64,000 nucleotides of DNA, taken from contig JBQCHL010000024.1 of the NCBI GenBank assembly GCA_051954695.1, forward strand, positions 62,001 through 126,000, in the 5' to 3' direction. The notes under the pieces are model-generated. The model was not told where the DNA came from, did no database searches, and was given only the letters and a program-made list of their open reading frames with translations. Source of the DNA: Terrimonas_A sp051954695. GTDB taxonomy: Bacteria > Bacteroidota > Bacteroidia > Chitinophagales > Chitinophagaceae. The stretch's first letter is position 1. Each line of letters begins with the position of its first letter. The translations under genes were made by a program, and so were the position numbers. Shown here one piece after another: positions 1 through 9,280 of this stretch.

Positions 1-69
1 CATGATTTGAATCAGCGCCTGACTTCGATTCAGAACCGCAATCTTAAAGTTATCACTCCCCTGATCCAT
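1..69 (-). CDS. Probable terminase large subunit, N-terminal fragment
   Basis: An ATG at 69 opens a frame that runs without a stop to the window edge, giving 23 codons that begin MDQGSDNFKIAVLNRSQAL. It overlaps the last codons of the upstream terminase small subunit gene in another frame, as translationally coupled phage genes do. The large subunit is the ATPase and nuclease that packages DNA into the head and it normally follows the small subunit. The visible part contains no Walker motif, so the name comes from position only. The rest of the gene is outside the window. Confidence 0.5.
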   Translation of the reverse strand, partial: MDQGSDNFKIAVLNRSQALIQIM

Positions 70-682
70 CTGTAATATCATTTGGTTTTATATTCAGCAT
101 GCCGGCTGCCTTCTGTAAAGCCTCACCTGCACTCATTGGTGTAGAAGGAAGCGAATTATAGTTTACCTGAAGGATGATATTTTTGGGAGATCTGGAAGGT
201 GTCAGATCCGGATAATCATGATAATACTTCTGCAAAACTTTCTCCAGCGAGATAGCCTGGTTTAAGTAATATTCATTCTTCAGCTTTCGGAGCATCCGGG
301 CCTCGGAACTTTCCTCTGCCGGTGGCGGTACCACAAAATCATAGAGCTCATTTATTTTCATTTCGATGAACTCTATGCGTAGTTGGATCCGGTACTTCTT
401 ATTGAGCGGTGTACTTGAAGCAAAGACATTTTCAGCATTGACAATATCCTGGTAAGCGGTTGCCCGGCTCACCTTGAACTGCCGGATGAGCATCAAGGCA
501 ATGGTCTCTCTGCGCATTTCATTTTTACGGATCAGTTCGTCTGCATAGCTCCACCTGTCCAATAATTGCTTTTGCTTATCATTTAACTGAACAGTTCCTT
601 CTTCATTGACCAGGTATGTTTCAATTACTTCCCTATTGCTCAGGTAATCACCATATTTCTCAAGCCCATTATTTTCCATCAT
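53..682 (-). CDS. Phage terminase small subunit (probable)
   Basis: This 209-residue protein probably recognises phage DNA for packaging. Residues about 55-90 (RRETIALMLIRQFKVSRATAYQD) contain a plausible helix-turn-helix, the usual DNA-binding element of small terminases, followed by a helical middle region and a less ordered tail. It starts inside the end of the upstream gene (13-base overlap) and is followed by an overlapping frame that looks like the large subunit. A second ATG lies one codon after the first. Size, HTH and order support the call; no family was matched by search, and a phage regulator with an HTH is the alternative. Confidence 0.55.
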   Translation of the reverse strand: MMENNGLEKYGDYLSNREVIETYLVNEEGTVQLNDKQKQLLDRWSYADELIRKNEMRRETIALMLIRQFKVSRATAYQDIVNAENVFASSTPLNKKYRIQLRIEFIEMKINELYDFVVPPPAEESSEARMLRKLKNEYYLNQAISLEKVLQKYYHDYPDLTPSRSPKNIILQVNYNSLPSTPMSAGEALQKAAGMLNIKPNDITDGSGE

Positions 683-1298
683 TTCCTTTTTTTAGTATCA
701 TGGCCAGGATCTCTTCATCGCGCTTAACAAGGGCGGGATATTTTGTCTTATCGGGATTCTGTTTTGCCTTTAGCTTATTGCGCCGGATGTTTCGGCGTAA
801 TGTTTCGACCAGCTGGCCAAGCTTCACGGGATCGGTGGGAAGGTCTCCCCGGCTTTTGACCTGATCAATCTGGCCATGGGTGAGGTAATGATCACGCCGG
901 TCCCATACGTTCATGCATTGCTGCTCCAGCTCCAGCACCTCCCTGGCAAGCGCTAATCTTTTTTTTACGACTTCCTGGGCCTCGCCTGGATACCGGTCTA
1001 TTTCATGGCGGAGATAATTTATTCGTTGATATAAGGGCTGCCATTCGTTCCTAAGCGCTTCCAGAATAGTGTCGGCTGAGAGGGGCATTTCCGAGGATTC
1101 CCGATCAGCTTTCACTGGGTTAGTCGGTAGAGATCCGGCAAGGGCGGTCAGCTCTTTTTCCAGCTTCTGCTGCCTTACTGGATCCTTTGATCCAGAGAAA
1201 TATTTTTTAAGTTGGGAATCATTACCGAACTGGTTATATAGCACTGCGCCAACATAATAATTGCGGGTACCGTCCAGCCATTTTTTTATTAGGTTCAT
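669..1298 (-). CDS. Phage protein of unknown function upstream of terminase
   Basis: A 209-residue, highly charged, mostly helical protein. Residues about 75-130 look like a coiled coil with many Leu and Glu/Arg repeats, and the C-terminus is rich in Lys and Arg (RRNIRRNKLKAKQNPDK), which could contact nucleic acid. It is the first gene of the unit driven by the phage promoter at 1321-1357, with 22 bases between the -7 box and the ATG, and its end overlaps the small terminase gene. Being first in the terminase unit suggests a packaging or completion role, but that is inference. I do not recognise the family. Confidence 0.6.
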   Translation of the reverse strand: MNLIKKWLDGTRNYYVGAVLYNQFGNDSQLKKYFSGSKDPVRQQKLEKELTALAGSLPTNPVKADRESSEMPLSADTILEALRNEWQPLYQRINYLRHEIDRYPGEAQEVVKKRLALAREVLELEQQCMNVWDRRDHYLTHGQIDQVKSRGDLPTDPVKLGQLVETLRRNIRRNKLKAKQNPDKTKYPALVKRDEEILAMILKKGNDGK

Positions 1299-1320
1299 AA
1301 AGAACAGGATTACAAGGATG

Positions 1321-1357
1321 TAAACATGCTCTTAAATGTCCGGCCCTGAAAGGACAG
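1321..1357 (-). promoter_or_regulatory. Phage promoter, copy 1 (terminase unit)
   Basis: On the minus strand: ACTGTCCTTTCA at 1358-1347, then an -7 box CATGTTTA at 1328-1321, with 19 bases between TTTC and the box. It lies in the gap after the gene ending at 1361 and before the ATG at 1298. It is one of seven copies of the same element in the prophage. Confidence 0.7.
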
Positions 1358-1360
1358 TAG

Positions 1361-3145
1361 TTAGAAGATTCGTCGCAGATCCGCCTTTACGTATCCGGTA
1401 TATGGAATATTCTCCACGAATTTCTGCGCGATATAAGGAACGTTACGGAGGAGAATAATATCTGACCACTGAAAATTTAATAGCTCCTCACGCGTCAAAT
1501 ACAGCAGTGTACTGATCACATCACTTTCAGATAGATAGGGAAGTGTGTCCTTGAACCAGTAGCTAACAATGCCCTTATCCTCCCCCTCATAAGTATGTAT
1601 GTACACATTGCTCCAGGGAAGATCCGGCTCTTCCTGAGTAATAGTAATACAGGTACTGGTGAGGTAGGGATATTTTACAGGTCCGGGGAATCCCAATGGG
1701 CTTGCCTCGAAAACGCGTCCCCGGTATACCAGCAACCTTAACCCCCAGGCAACAGAGCTACCTTTCTTACCTTCCCAGTTCCCTTCTTGCTCACAGTAGG
1801 GGAATAACCCATAATACTGCGTTGCACCAGCGTCACGATACATACGCTTATATACGGGCATTGTACTGGCAATGGTGGTAATTTCCTCGTTGCCGCCAGC
1901 AGGTGAGTAATCATAGATGTTGTTAGCATACAGAATCCAACTATAGATCTGTTCCACCTCATCGTAGCTACACTGAAAAAACTGGTTTTCTTTCCAGCAA
2001 AAAATGACCAGGTTGAAATTATCTTCAGTAGCTGGAGGCAATTCCGAAAAGGAAATCTTTGGCTCGCCGATACTCACTTTGGTAAGGTCAGGAGAGGATG
2101 AGAGCGCGTCGCTGCTGTCAATCTCATTTTTGAAAACAAAAACTTTTGGATCTTCAGAAAAATCGCTACTTAGCGTAGCGGATGTGAATTTGGTCCAATC
2201 CTTTTTCCGGCCGGCTGCCAGGTTCTTGATTGGGAATAGTCGGCAGTTCTTTTTGGATGCATCAAAATCAAATCCCCAGTTATAACGGTTTCGGAGGGCG
2301 ATAATAAAATCACTGATAAGCATGCCAGGTGGAACATGGTTCTGCAGGTTGATTTTGATATCACCTAAAGGGGCATAGTCAAAGAACGGGGCAATCTCAG
2401 TCTGTATGATCTTTTGCCAGGTAACGGCATAAAATGAGGGAATAAATAGTTTATCCCAAACTGGATCGCTCATTCCAGAGGTTTCCAGCGTCCATCCATG
2501 TTCTTCGAATATCTGAGTTAAAACATATTTCAGGTTTACCTGCGGCGCCAGTGTATTATAATTCTCTTCATAATCGAGCTTACCGTATATGTCAATTTTG
2601 TTAAGCCAGGATACATCCCCTTCTCCTGATCCGTCCCATTTTTCATTAATGATTGGAGCAAATAAATAATCGTATCCTCCCTCCAGGGTTGCGTTGACAT
2701 GCTGCCAAAATCCTTTTACTGGACTATCCGGGTTGCTGTTAGTCCAGACAAATGATCTTATCCCACCTAAGGCAAGTTCCTGCAGTTTTTTATTTTTTAC
2801 TGCCTGAAAAAAGCTGCTGACGCCGGTGAGGAAATATCCGCTGATGTTGCTTTTGGTTATACTATTGAGATGAAGGTTAGCGGTTTCGATGATCAACTCA
2901 CCAGTGTAGGCAAAATTATTGTTGTCGTAAATCTTTGACGATATTCTTTTTTTTATGCGGCGGGTGTAGTAATGATTGGGTAGGCCCAAAAGACGGGCAT
3001 TCTTGGGAGTGTAGGGAAGAGTCAATGGCAGGCTATATTCACCAGCAAGGTCACTCAGGTTAAAGAATGGAGAAGACCTCTCCAGTTCCACAGATGTTCC
3101 TGGAGAAAGATCCAGGTCTTCTCCCGCAATAATAATACGAAGCAT
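1361..3145 (-). CDS. Phage distal tail or baseplate-like protein (unknown family)
   Basis: About 594 residues from the ATG at 3145, which shares a base with the stop of the gene before it (TGATG), a strong sign of coupled translation; the longer frame up to 3217 would overlap that gene by 72 bases and adds a basic stretch with no start signal. The protein opens MLRIIIAGEDLDLSPG and is rich in aromatic residues and short beta-type segments. It lies directly downstream of a large protein with fibronectin-like repeats and upstream of the terminase unit. A role as tail hub or tip protein is inferred from size and place. I see no enzyme motif. Confidence 0.6.
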   Translation of the reverse strand: MLRIIIAGEDLDLSPGTSVELERSSPFFNLSDLAGEYSLPLTLPYTPKNARLLGLPNHYYTRRIKKRISSKIYDNNNFAYTGELIIETANLHLNSITKSNISGYFLTGVSSFFQAVKNKKLQELALGGIRSFVWTNSNPDSPVKGFWQHVNATLEGGYDYLFAPIINEKWDGSGEGDVSWLNKIDIYGKLDYEENYNTLAPQVNLKYVLTQIFEEHGWTLETSGMSDPVWDKLFIPSFYAVTWQKIIQTEIAPFFDYAPLGDIKINLQNHVPPGMLISDFIIALRNRYNWGFDFDASKKNCRLFPIKNLAAGRKKDWTKFTSATLSSDFSEDPKVFVFKNEIDSSDALSSSPDLTKVSIGEPKISFSELPPATEDNFNLVIFCWKENQFFQCSYDEVEQIYSWILYANNIYDYSPAGGNEEITTIASTMPVYKRMYRDAGATQYYGLFPYCEQEGNWEGKKGSSVAWGLRLLVYRGRVFEASPLGFPGPVKYPYLTSTCITITQEEPDLPWSNVYIHTYEGEDKGIVSYWFKDTLPYLSESDVISTLLYLTREELLNFQWSDIILLRNVPYIAQKFVENIPYTGYVKADLRRIF

Positions 3146-5259
3146 CAGGTAAAAAAGTTTGGTCCATTTACAAATGCGCTGAATCCACCGCCTATGCAAT
3201 TGCTTCTCATCTTCCACTCCATTTCTTTTCCGCTAAGCCATAGCCCTGTTTCCGTTGTTCCGCTTGGCTGCCTTGTAATCCAAGAGCTGGCGCCTACCTG
3301 GCGGTAAAGCAATTGATAGTCAAGCGCACCAATGGCTGCATTCCAGGAAAAGTTGATCTGTTTCATAAATACAGGGCCATTGGTGACAGTTACCTGAAGA
3401 TTCGTTGGAGCATTGCAAGTGCCCGACAGACTGGAGGGAATAAAGTTAGGTCCATAAACCCACTGGCTATAGTTGCCCGCATTATCACACTTAGCACGTA
3501 ACCGCCACTCGTATTGCACATCTTTAGGAACGGTAATCTGCAGATTCAGAATGGAACTTATTGCATTCCAGACAGCAGTACCAACCGGCCGCCATTCCAG
3601 AATAAATCCGACTGTACCAGGTGAACCCGCCCAGGTAAAGGTGACAGTACCATCGGTTTCAGTCAACGTTATCAATGAAACTGCCAGATTGGAATGGGGC
3701 ATACATGCCGCTTCTACAAAGTCAACGGTAAAGCCCTGTCCGGACACGTATCCGCTAAAATCCTCTTCTGAGCATTTTGTTCTTATCCGCCATTGGTATT
3801 CTCCTTCGATACTTAATGTCAGAGAGGCATTCGGATCCTCTGTGGGTACAGTTGTCCAGTTATCAGTTGATGATAATTTATACTGTAGTTCATATCCTGC
3901 GGCTCCCAATATCTCATCCCAGGTGAAAGCATAAGTCGCTTCGCCATCCTCTTCTGCTACTTTCTCAACAGTGAGATTACCAGGCGCCTGGCAGATGCCC
4001 AAAATGGGACCGTCTGGCTCATCATTCACTCCATTACCAAAACTTGTTTCAAATGGGGTGAATGATGAGTTATTATAGGTATATCGCCATTGTAAGGGAA
4101 AGCTCCAGCGGGTATCATCGCTGGATCCCATTGGCTGCGATTTCTGCAGGTTCACTATCCGAAGTCCGCGGCCACCAAGGATGCGGAAAACGTTTTCCGA
4201 GAGCAGCATATCCTGCAAGCTTTCCTGCATGGCTTTTGAATTTAGATAGCCGGCATCCCCCTTATATATCTCATACTTACTGATATTGATAGCTCCAATT
4301 TCAGTAGGTAAAATTGAGCCGGAAAAATCCCCTCCGGTTGCTTTTTCAATATCGGCATAATCCCGAACCATTTCCACGTCATAATCGCCACGTATCCTGA
4401 CCGTATCAATCCCGCCTAAACTGTTGGAATAAATGAAGGAAAACTGCTGGTAATACTGATTGTAATCAACGAATAGCCGGTATACTTTGGCAAATTCCAC
4501 TTCGTCGGGATCCACCACACTGACCTCATAAAACCAAACGTGCTTGGAATCATCCACCGCAAAATCTTTAAGCGAACAGGGGATATGAAAAAGTAAAGAT
4601 TGAGGGGCTAAGGGGAAGTCTTTAAAATCCACGAAATCGGTGCCGTCTGTATAAACGATCCTTATCCTGGCTCTAAGTTCTGGAAGTTCGACATCATGAT
4701 GAAAATAAGTAAGGCATCTCACTTCGCTTATGCCTATCAACTCATCATCCGGCTGCCAGGTGAGGAATCCCTTCTTTACATACAAGTGATTAATAAAATA
4801 ATTATTCCTGTCAAACTTTTCTTTTGCCACCCCTCCTTTGAGTACCAGGCGGAGATTGTCAAAGTCCGACGCCCATGCCGGTGAAAGGTTTGTCTTAGTG
4901 ATCTGCCGGTACCGGATGGAATATCGTTTGATCTGGCTTGTCACCGCTGATATGGAACTGGGACCGGCTTCCAGGAAAAGAGCTGGTAATTGCCAATCAA
5001 GCTGGCTATTCAAGAAGTCTTCTAAATAGAACTCTATGCGCCCATCAGGATTTGGATAAAGTGTCTGAGTCGTCACAAGTTTCCCATTAAAGCCAAAGGA
5101 GGATACGTCGGTTACCGGGGCTTCTTCAATTGGAAACACGTATAGCTGGAACTCAACGGCGCATCCCGGGGCTTCAGGATTGTTTACCTCTACTACATAA
5201 CGAATGGGGTTCAGGCTAAAGGCGTGCCGATGGGGTCTTTCTTTTAATTGATAAGCCAT
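3145..5259 (-). CDS. Phage tail protein with three C-terminal fibronectin type III-like repeats
   Basis: A 704-residue protein without signal peptide. Residues about 430-700 form three repeats of roughly 90 residues that start with C-x-x-P/H-x-N-L and contain a W near the first strand and a YEWR/EWKMR-type strand (YQWRIRTKC, YEWRLRAKC, MEWKMRSNC), the pattern of fibronectin type III domains. The first 420 residues are beta-rich and unrecognised. Such domains occur on surface-exposed phage tail proteins and may bind cell-surface glycans. It follows its upstream neighbour by three bases and overlaps the next gene, so it is part of the long unit from 9237 to 1361. Confidence 0.7.
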   Translation of the reverse strand: MAYQLKERPHRHAFSLNPIRYVVEVNNPEAPGCAVEFQLYVFPIEEAPVTDVSSFGFNGKLVTTQTLYPNPDGRIEFYLEDFLNSQLDWQLPALFLEAGPSSISAVTSQIKRYSIRYRQITKTNLSPAWASDFDNLRLVLKGGVAKEKFDRNNYFINHLYVKKGFLTWQPDDELIGISEVRCLTYFHHDVELPELRARIRIVYTDGTDFVDFKDFPLAPQSLLFHIPCSLKDFAVDDSKHVWFYEVSVVDPDEVEFAKVYRLFVDYNQYYQQFSFIYSNSLGGIDTVRIRGDYDVEMVRDYADIEKATGGDFSGSILPTEIGAINISKYEIYKGDAGYLNSKAMQESLQDMLLSENVFRILGGRGLRIVNLQKSQPMGSSDDTRWSFPLQWRYTYNNSSFTPFETSFGNGVNDEPDGPILGICQAPGNLTVEKVAEEDGEATYAFTWDEILGAAGYELQYKLSSTDNWTTVPTEDPNASLTLSIEGEYQWRIRTKCSEEDFSGYVSGQGFTVDFVEAACMPHSNLAVSLITLTETDGTVTFTWAGSPGTVGFILEWRPVGTAVWNAISSILNLQITVPKDVQYEWRLRAKCDNAGNYSQWVYGPNFIPSSLSGTCNAPTNLQVTVTNGPVFMKQINFSWNAAIGALDYQLLYRQVGASSWITRQPSGTTETGLWLSGKEMEWKMRSNCIGGGFSAFVNGPNFFT

Positions 5260-5262
5260 TTT

Positions 5263-5787
5263 TTAAAACCATTTTGAAGCGTCATAATCCAGGATATCCT
5301 TTGCAAACTTTTCATCCGAGAAAAGAAGCTGCCAGCCATACAATCCCGGTCCTATTGGCCCAACAGGTGAAAAATTAAATCTGGATAAATCGAGGTTGTC
5401 AAACGGGCTACAGGATCCGTTCTCTTCAAAATCATTAAACATCCGGCTGATCAACTGCTGCATAACATCGAAGGAGATATCATAAGCGGTTTCGATATCA
5501 TTCATGTTAGTAGGATCAGCCTTATGCAAAAAGAAGAGTTCTGTAGTGACAAGCCGTTTGGATACAGACCGGTCATTGGATGTGAACCTCCCGGAAAACC
5601 CGGCAAAGACCATACAGGGAAAATGTGCCCAGTTCACACACCCGGCCATTAATTCCTCCTCATCGTTCATTCTAAAAAATGACTCTCTTTTTCCTCCAGT
5701 ATCCGGAGCTGGTGCATCATGTGCTATTAACCGGTTGGCAATAGCCAGTGACATCAGGTATTGACTTTTATTTTTGAACACTCCCAT
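5263..5787 (-). CDS. Phage structural protein of unknown family
   Basis: 174 residues, acidic, with several aromatic clusters (VNWAHFPCMVFAGF, GPGLYGWQLLF). It overlaps the end of the upstream gene by 20 bases and ends three bases before the next, so it is tightly packed in the portal-to-tail unit. The size and position between connector genes and distal tail proteins fit a tail completion or minor tail protein. I do not recognise a domain. Confidence 0.6.
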   Translation of the reverse strand: MGVFKNKSQYLMSLAIANRLIAHDAPAPDTGGKRESFFRMNDEEELMAGCVNWAHFPCMVFAGFSGRFTSNDRSVSKRLVTTELFFLHKADPTNMNDIETAYDISFDVMQQLISRMFNDFEENGSCSPFDNLDLSRFNFSPVGPIGPGLYGWQLLFSDEKFAKDILDYDASKWF

Positions 5788-6583
5788 TTTCTATTTCTTT
5801 TATTTTCTTTTCAAAAAATTCCTGCTCCTCCCTGATCAACCCAATTTCCATCATAGCATGATGCACATAAAGCTGCTCTATTTTCTCCACTGGACCCAGC
5901 TTATCACCAGCCAGGCTTCGCATAATGCCGTACATGCCTGTGTCGAACTGACTCTCATACTCCGAATCTACTTTAAAAACAAGCGGGTTATTTTCTTCTA
6001 AAGCCTGCCGGCAACTGTCATACCAGATGAAGATTGAAATCTTCACAGCATTCGGCCACCTGGATATCTTTTTGGCTGACCAGGTGATAAGGTTCTCATT
6101 GAAAGGAATTCTGGTATCTCCATCCGGATCACGCCTACGGTCATACCCTGATTTTCCAGGGCGGTATAATACTCCCACCAGTTTATCGAGCGAATCTCCC
6201 CCTTCTTTGAGTTCTCTGTAATACTGTTCGCTAAAATGAAACTCAGCCATTTTAAAATTGTCAAAGTCCCCTGAAGGACCGTACATGCCTCCGTATTCAG
6301 GGATCAACTGTCGGGTAATCCTGAATCCTTCAAATAACCAATTCATATGCTCAATAGCCTGTTCAATGACGAGTGGCTTTAAAAGCTTCCAGCGAAATGT
6401 ACTCATTCCACTAAGCTTTCTTAAGGCAGCCACTTTGCACAAAATCTCATCGCCACCATGGTACAACAGGGGGGCTACTTGGATAAACTGTTTTTTCGTC
6501 AGTTCGTGCGGACCTTCAGGAATGCTGAAGAATCTTTTTTTATGATAAAACAGGTTGATCAAAATCCGAAAATTTTGCGGCAA
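5768..6583 (-). CDS. Phage protein of unknown function
   Basis: 271 residues, predominantly helical, opening with MPQNFRILINLFYHKKRFFSIPEGPHELTKKQF in pieces that resemble a phage assembly protein rather than an enzyme. The C-terminal 35 residues are strongly charged and helical (EEQEFFEKKIKEIE). It overlaps both neighbours by about 20 bases. Candidate roles are tail assembly chaperone or connector accessory, both inferred from place only. Confidence 0.6.
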   Translation of the reverse strand: MPQNFRILINLFYHKKRFFSIPEGPHELTKKQFIQVAPLLYHGGDEILCKVAALRKLSGMSTFRWKLLKPLVIEQAIEHMNWLFEGFRITRQLIPEYGGMYGPSGDFDNFKMAEFHFSEQYYRELKEGGDSLDKLVGVLYRPGKSGYDRRRDPDGDTRIPFNENLITWSAKKISRWPNAVKISIFIWYDSCRQALEENNPLVFKVDSEYESQFDTGMYGIMRSLAGDKLGPVEKIEQLYVHHAMMEIGLIREEQEFFEKKIKEIENGSVQK

Positions 6584-7575
6584 TGATTAGGACTCATAGA
6601 TTCCTGGGTTGTCGGAGGGACATACTTATCACTGTTAAAGTATTCTGCCAGCTTTTCTGCAGACGCGGTTTTATCCAGGTATTCTTTTAGTTGCAAGGCA
6701 TAAGCATCTCCCGTCCTCTCGCAGCTCTTATACAATAAGTCCAGGGAATTGTCAGTTGCTACAGCGGTGCCGGCATTGGCACTATCGGAGTTGCCTGCAG
6801 TCAGCAGTATTGTAAACCCGGCTGCTGTTTGGCGTGCCAGCAGTTTCTCGATGGACTTCAATATAGTATACTGCGCCACGGCTTTCTTAATAAAAAGAAG
6901 TACCTGTTTTTCCTCAATAGATGGGTCTCCTTTACCGACTATTGTTTTATAATACTCCTCACCAATCAAAGGAGCAACATATAAGTCCTGCACTTCTGCG
7001 ATCAGCGGTCTGAGCGTCCAGAAAGTGCGGTGCGGTTGCGATAACTTAAAATATCCGCTAAACTCAATACCGGTCTTAAAGACCAGGGCATTTAATAATT
7101 TATACTCGTCACTGTCTGTCCAATGAGGATAGTCTGCTTTATTGGTAAAAAGATATTGCAATAGGCTTTCTATGGCAAAGGATCCCTTATCTGCAAGCGA
7201 CTCACGCACCTCGTTATACTCCCAGCGATGTGCGGCCTGCATATTATCCGTGCTGATGGTGCGAAGACCTGCATCAGTTAACTGTACCTGGCTGGTGGCA
7301 AGATCTAGCATATAGGCGAGAGGGCATACCACGGCACGGACCCTGTTAACGAATTCCTCGTCATCGTAGATGGGAACATAACCATCCGGAGGATTCTCCG
7401 GGAATTCAGCGGTGACAATATCATTCAACACATCATCATACATCGTCTGGCCAATAACAGGGATAAGAAACCGCTCTGCTGCATATTGAAAGTCAGGTAA
7501 ACTTTTGGCGGAATTGATAAAGTTTACCCGGACGTATTTTTTCGCAGTGATAATATCGTTGATCAGTTGTGCCAT
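6559..7575 (-). CDS. Phage head-tail connector-like protein (DUF6712-like)
   Basis: 338 residues from the ATG at 7575 (MAQLINDIITAKKYV). A longer frame reaching 7722 would run through the end of the portal gene and has no better start, so the internal ATG two bases beyond the portal stop is preferred. The N-terminal segment (KKYVRVN..SLPDFQYAAERFLIPVIGQTMYDDVL) resembles the family I know as DUF6712, found next to portal genes of Bacteroidota phages. It is helical, lacks an enzyme motif, and directly follows the portal gene, which suits a connector or adaptor. Family assignment is from memory. Confidence 0.6.
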   Translation of the reverse strand: MAQLINDIITAKKYVRVNFINSAKSLPDFQYAAERFLIPVIGQTMYDDVLNDIVTAEFPENPPDGYVPIYDDEEFVNRVRAVVCPLAYMLDLATSQVQLTDAGLRTISTDNMQAAHRWEYNEVRESLADKGSFAIESLLQYLFTNKADYPHWTDSDEYKLLNALVFKTGIEFSGYFKLSQPHRTFWTLRPLIAEVQDLYVAPLIGEEYYKTIVGKGDPSIEEKQVLLFIKKAVAQYTILKSIEKLLARQTAAGFTILLTAGNSDSANAGTAVATDNSLDLLYKSCERTGDAYALQLKEYLDKTASAEKLAEYFNSDKYVPPTTQESMSPNHCRKIFGF

Positions 7576-7576
7576 T

Positions 7577-8920
7577 TTAAACGATTTCTGGTTTGGTGGA
7601 TTTACCGGTATCAAGTGTCGTGAGCAACCCCGAGGGGTAACGGATGACAAGAGGTTTCCCCTCTTTTTCCAGCCGGCGGCTCCAGCCATTGTACTGTTTG
7701 ACCAGGTTAAAGATCCTGGCATTCATTCGACGTTCCCATTCCAGGAGCATCAACTGCACCATATAGGCCTCCCGGATGTTGCTACCACCCGGTGTTTTAC
7801 TATAAGCCCCATCCGGAGAACCTGCGCCGGATAAAGCCGGATTTATGTTGAGGGCAAACAATATTTCGCTGGTGGCCGCTGAGCTGTCAGGCAATAGCTT
7901 ACCATCTTTCATCTTGTCATCCAGAACGTCAATCTTAATATCCGCAGTTTCCACCTTGGTTACCGGGTCAACGTATGAGTTGGCAAATATGCTTTTGAAC
8001 TGATTGTCATTACCTGCCAGATATTTATCAATCTCTTCCAACTTATCACTAATGATCTGCTGCTTCTTATCTACCGTGAACGTATCCCAGTTTTTATGAA
8101 TGCGCTTCCAGTAATTCTGACTGATCGTGACCATGTACTTAATGGTCATCTGATTATTGAACATGGCTTTTTTCATAGCAGGGACCGCCTTGGCTATCTC
8201 TACCCATTGCCGGGTGCTCCACCATAGGGGGTTGGGGTAATAGTGTCTGCCGTTCCGGAGCTGGCGGTTGATCAATGCAAACTCAAAGCCTGACTGCCGC
8301 TGCAGCAGATCCTCCAGTTCATTCTTTTCTTCGAGCACCGGGATCTTTGGTGTCAGATCTGAAAATGAACCGGTACAGGACCAGTCAGCTGAGAGATACA
8401 TATTTTCAATGAGGCCTGATGAAAGGTTCCTTTTTTCCAAACGGCTTGTCACTACATCAGTTCGTTTTATCCGATTGATCTTTTTTCGGTCCCTGCTCAG
8501 AATTAATTGGGAAGGCGCCCATCCATAACCGAACAGGTCGAACACACTTTGCATGGAATAATCGAATGTATCATTGCGTTCAAACCAGTCCTCTATTTCT
8601 GAATCATTAACATGCACCAGCTCTTCTTTCCCTTCAGCATCCACGCTCTCCCGGATGAATACGGCGGGGCCTTTGCCTATGGCAATACGGGTTTTGATAT
8701 CGAGTCCAGCAGCCAGAACACCACAATCTTCAATGTCTTTGGCCATCCTGATCGGTTGGTCATTATTAGGGCCCCAGTTCGCCCAGGGTGATGAGGATGT
8801 GGTCATCTTTTCTGCAGGCACAGTTACTTTCTTGCCATCAACTTCTTTTGTATTTCCTACAATGTAGGCAGCTGATGTACGCTGACTGTAACCTATGCCT
8901 TGGTGAATGTAAACGCTCAT
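7577..8920 (-). CDS. Phage portal protein
   Basis: 447 residues. The portal is the ring at the head vertex through which DNA passes. Visible signs are a long helical mid-region and the late motif PGGSNIREAYMVQL, followed by a helical tail with WERRMNARIFNLV, typical of portal proteins of Bacteroidota prophages. Its start overlaps the stop of the preceding small gene (ATGA). It is placed after the tape measure gene, not before the capsid genes as in most tailed phages. The call rests on these motifs and on the connector-like gene that follows. Confidence 0.7.
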   Translation of the reverse strand: MSVYIHQGIGYSQRTSAAYIVGNTKEVDGKKVTVPAEKMTTSSSPWANWGPNNDQPIRMAKDIEDCGVLAAGLDIKTRIAIGKGPAVFIRESVDAEGKEELVHVNDSEIEDWFERNDTFDYSMQSVFDLFGYGWAPSQLILSRDRKKINRIKRTDVVTSRLEKRNLSSGLIENMYLSADWSCTGSFSDLTPKIPVLEEKNELEDLLQRQSGFEFALINRQLRNGRHYYPNPLWWSTRQWVEIAKAVPAMKKAMFNNQMTIKYMVTISQNYWKRIHKNWDTFTVDKKQQIISDKLEEIDKYLAGNDNQFKSIFANSYVDPVTKVETADIKIDVLDDKMKDGKLLPDSSAATSEILFALNINPALSGAGSPDGAYSKTPGGSNIREAYMVQLMLLEWERRMNARIFNLVKQYNGWSRRLEKEGKPLVIRYPSGLLTTLDTGKSTKPEIV

Positions 8921-9237
8921 AGTACGGTTTTACCATTAAACTTTCTTATCAATCGTATATGGATTTTTCGGATTTCCCGGTTATGCAGGATCATGATATT
9001 ACGGGTACTGTTTTCGTAATGGCGCGGATCCTTTTTAATCAGTGAACTGGTGGGCTGCGTCCTGGCTATTTTTTCACGTTCGGCCGGACTCAACCAGTTA
9101 TGTTTGCGCCCACCACGTATGGTGATCAGTTCGCCGCCGGTTTTCTTTTGTGCATTATATGTCACAAAAGTGATCTCGTCGATTACTTTCCCGCTATCTA
9201 TCGCGGCCAATACTTCTTTTAAAGTAATATTCTCCAC
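8917..9237 (-). CDS. Small phage protein of unknown function, probable GTG start
   Basis: 106 residues if it starts at the GTG at 9237 (VENITLKEVLAAIDSG). A longer reading from a TTG at 9267 would pass through the -7 box of the phage promoter, so it cannot be fully transcribed from that promoter; the GTG lies four bases after the -7 box, exactly as in three sister units. The protein is basic in its C-terminal half (HNREIRKIHIRLIRKFNGK) and includes GGRKHNWLSPAEREKI. It overlaps the portal gene. I do not recognise the family. Confidence 0.6.
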   Translation of the reverse strand: MENITLKEVLAAIDSGKVIDEITFVTYNAQKKTGGELITIRGGRKHNWLSPAEREKIARTQPTSSLIKKDPRHYENSTRNIMILHNREIRKIHIRLIRKFNGKTVL

Positions 9238-9241
9238 GCTA

Positions 9242-9278
9242 CGAAAGTAGGAGGGAAGGGGAGGCAATGAAAGGACAG
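9242..9278 (-). promoter_or_regulatory. Phage promoter, copy 2 (portal unit)
   Basis: Minus strand CTGTCCTTTCA at 9278-9268 and -7 box TACTTTCG at 9249-9242, followed by TAGC and a GTG start. It begins three bases after the tape measure stop. Confidence 0.75.
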
Positions 9279-9280
9279 CG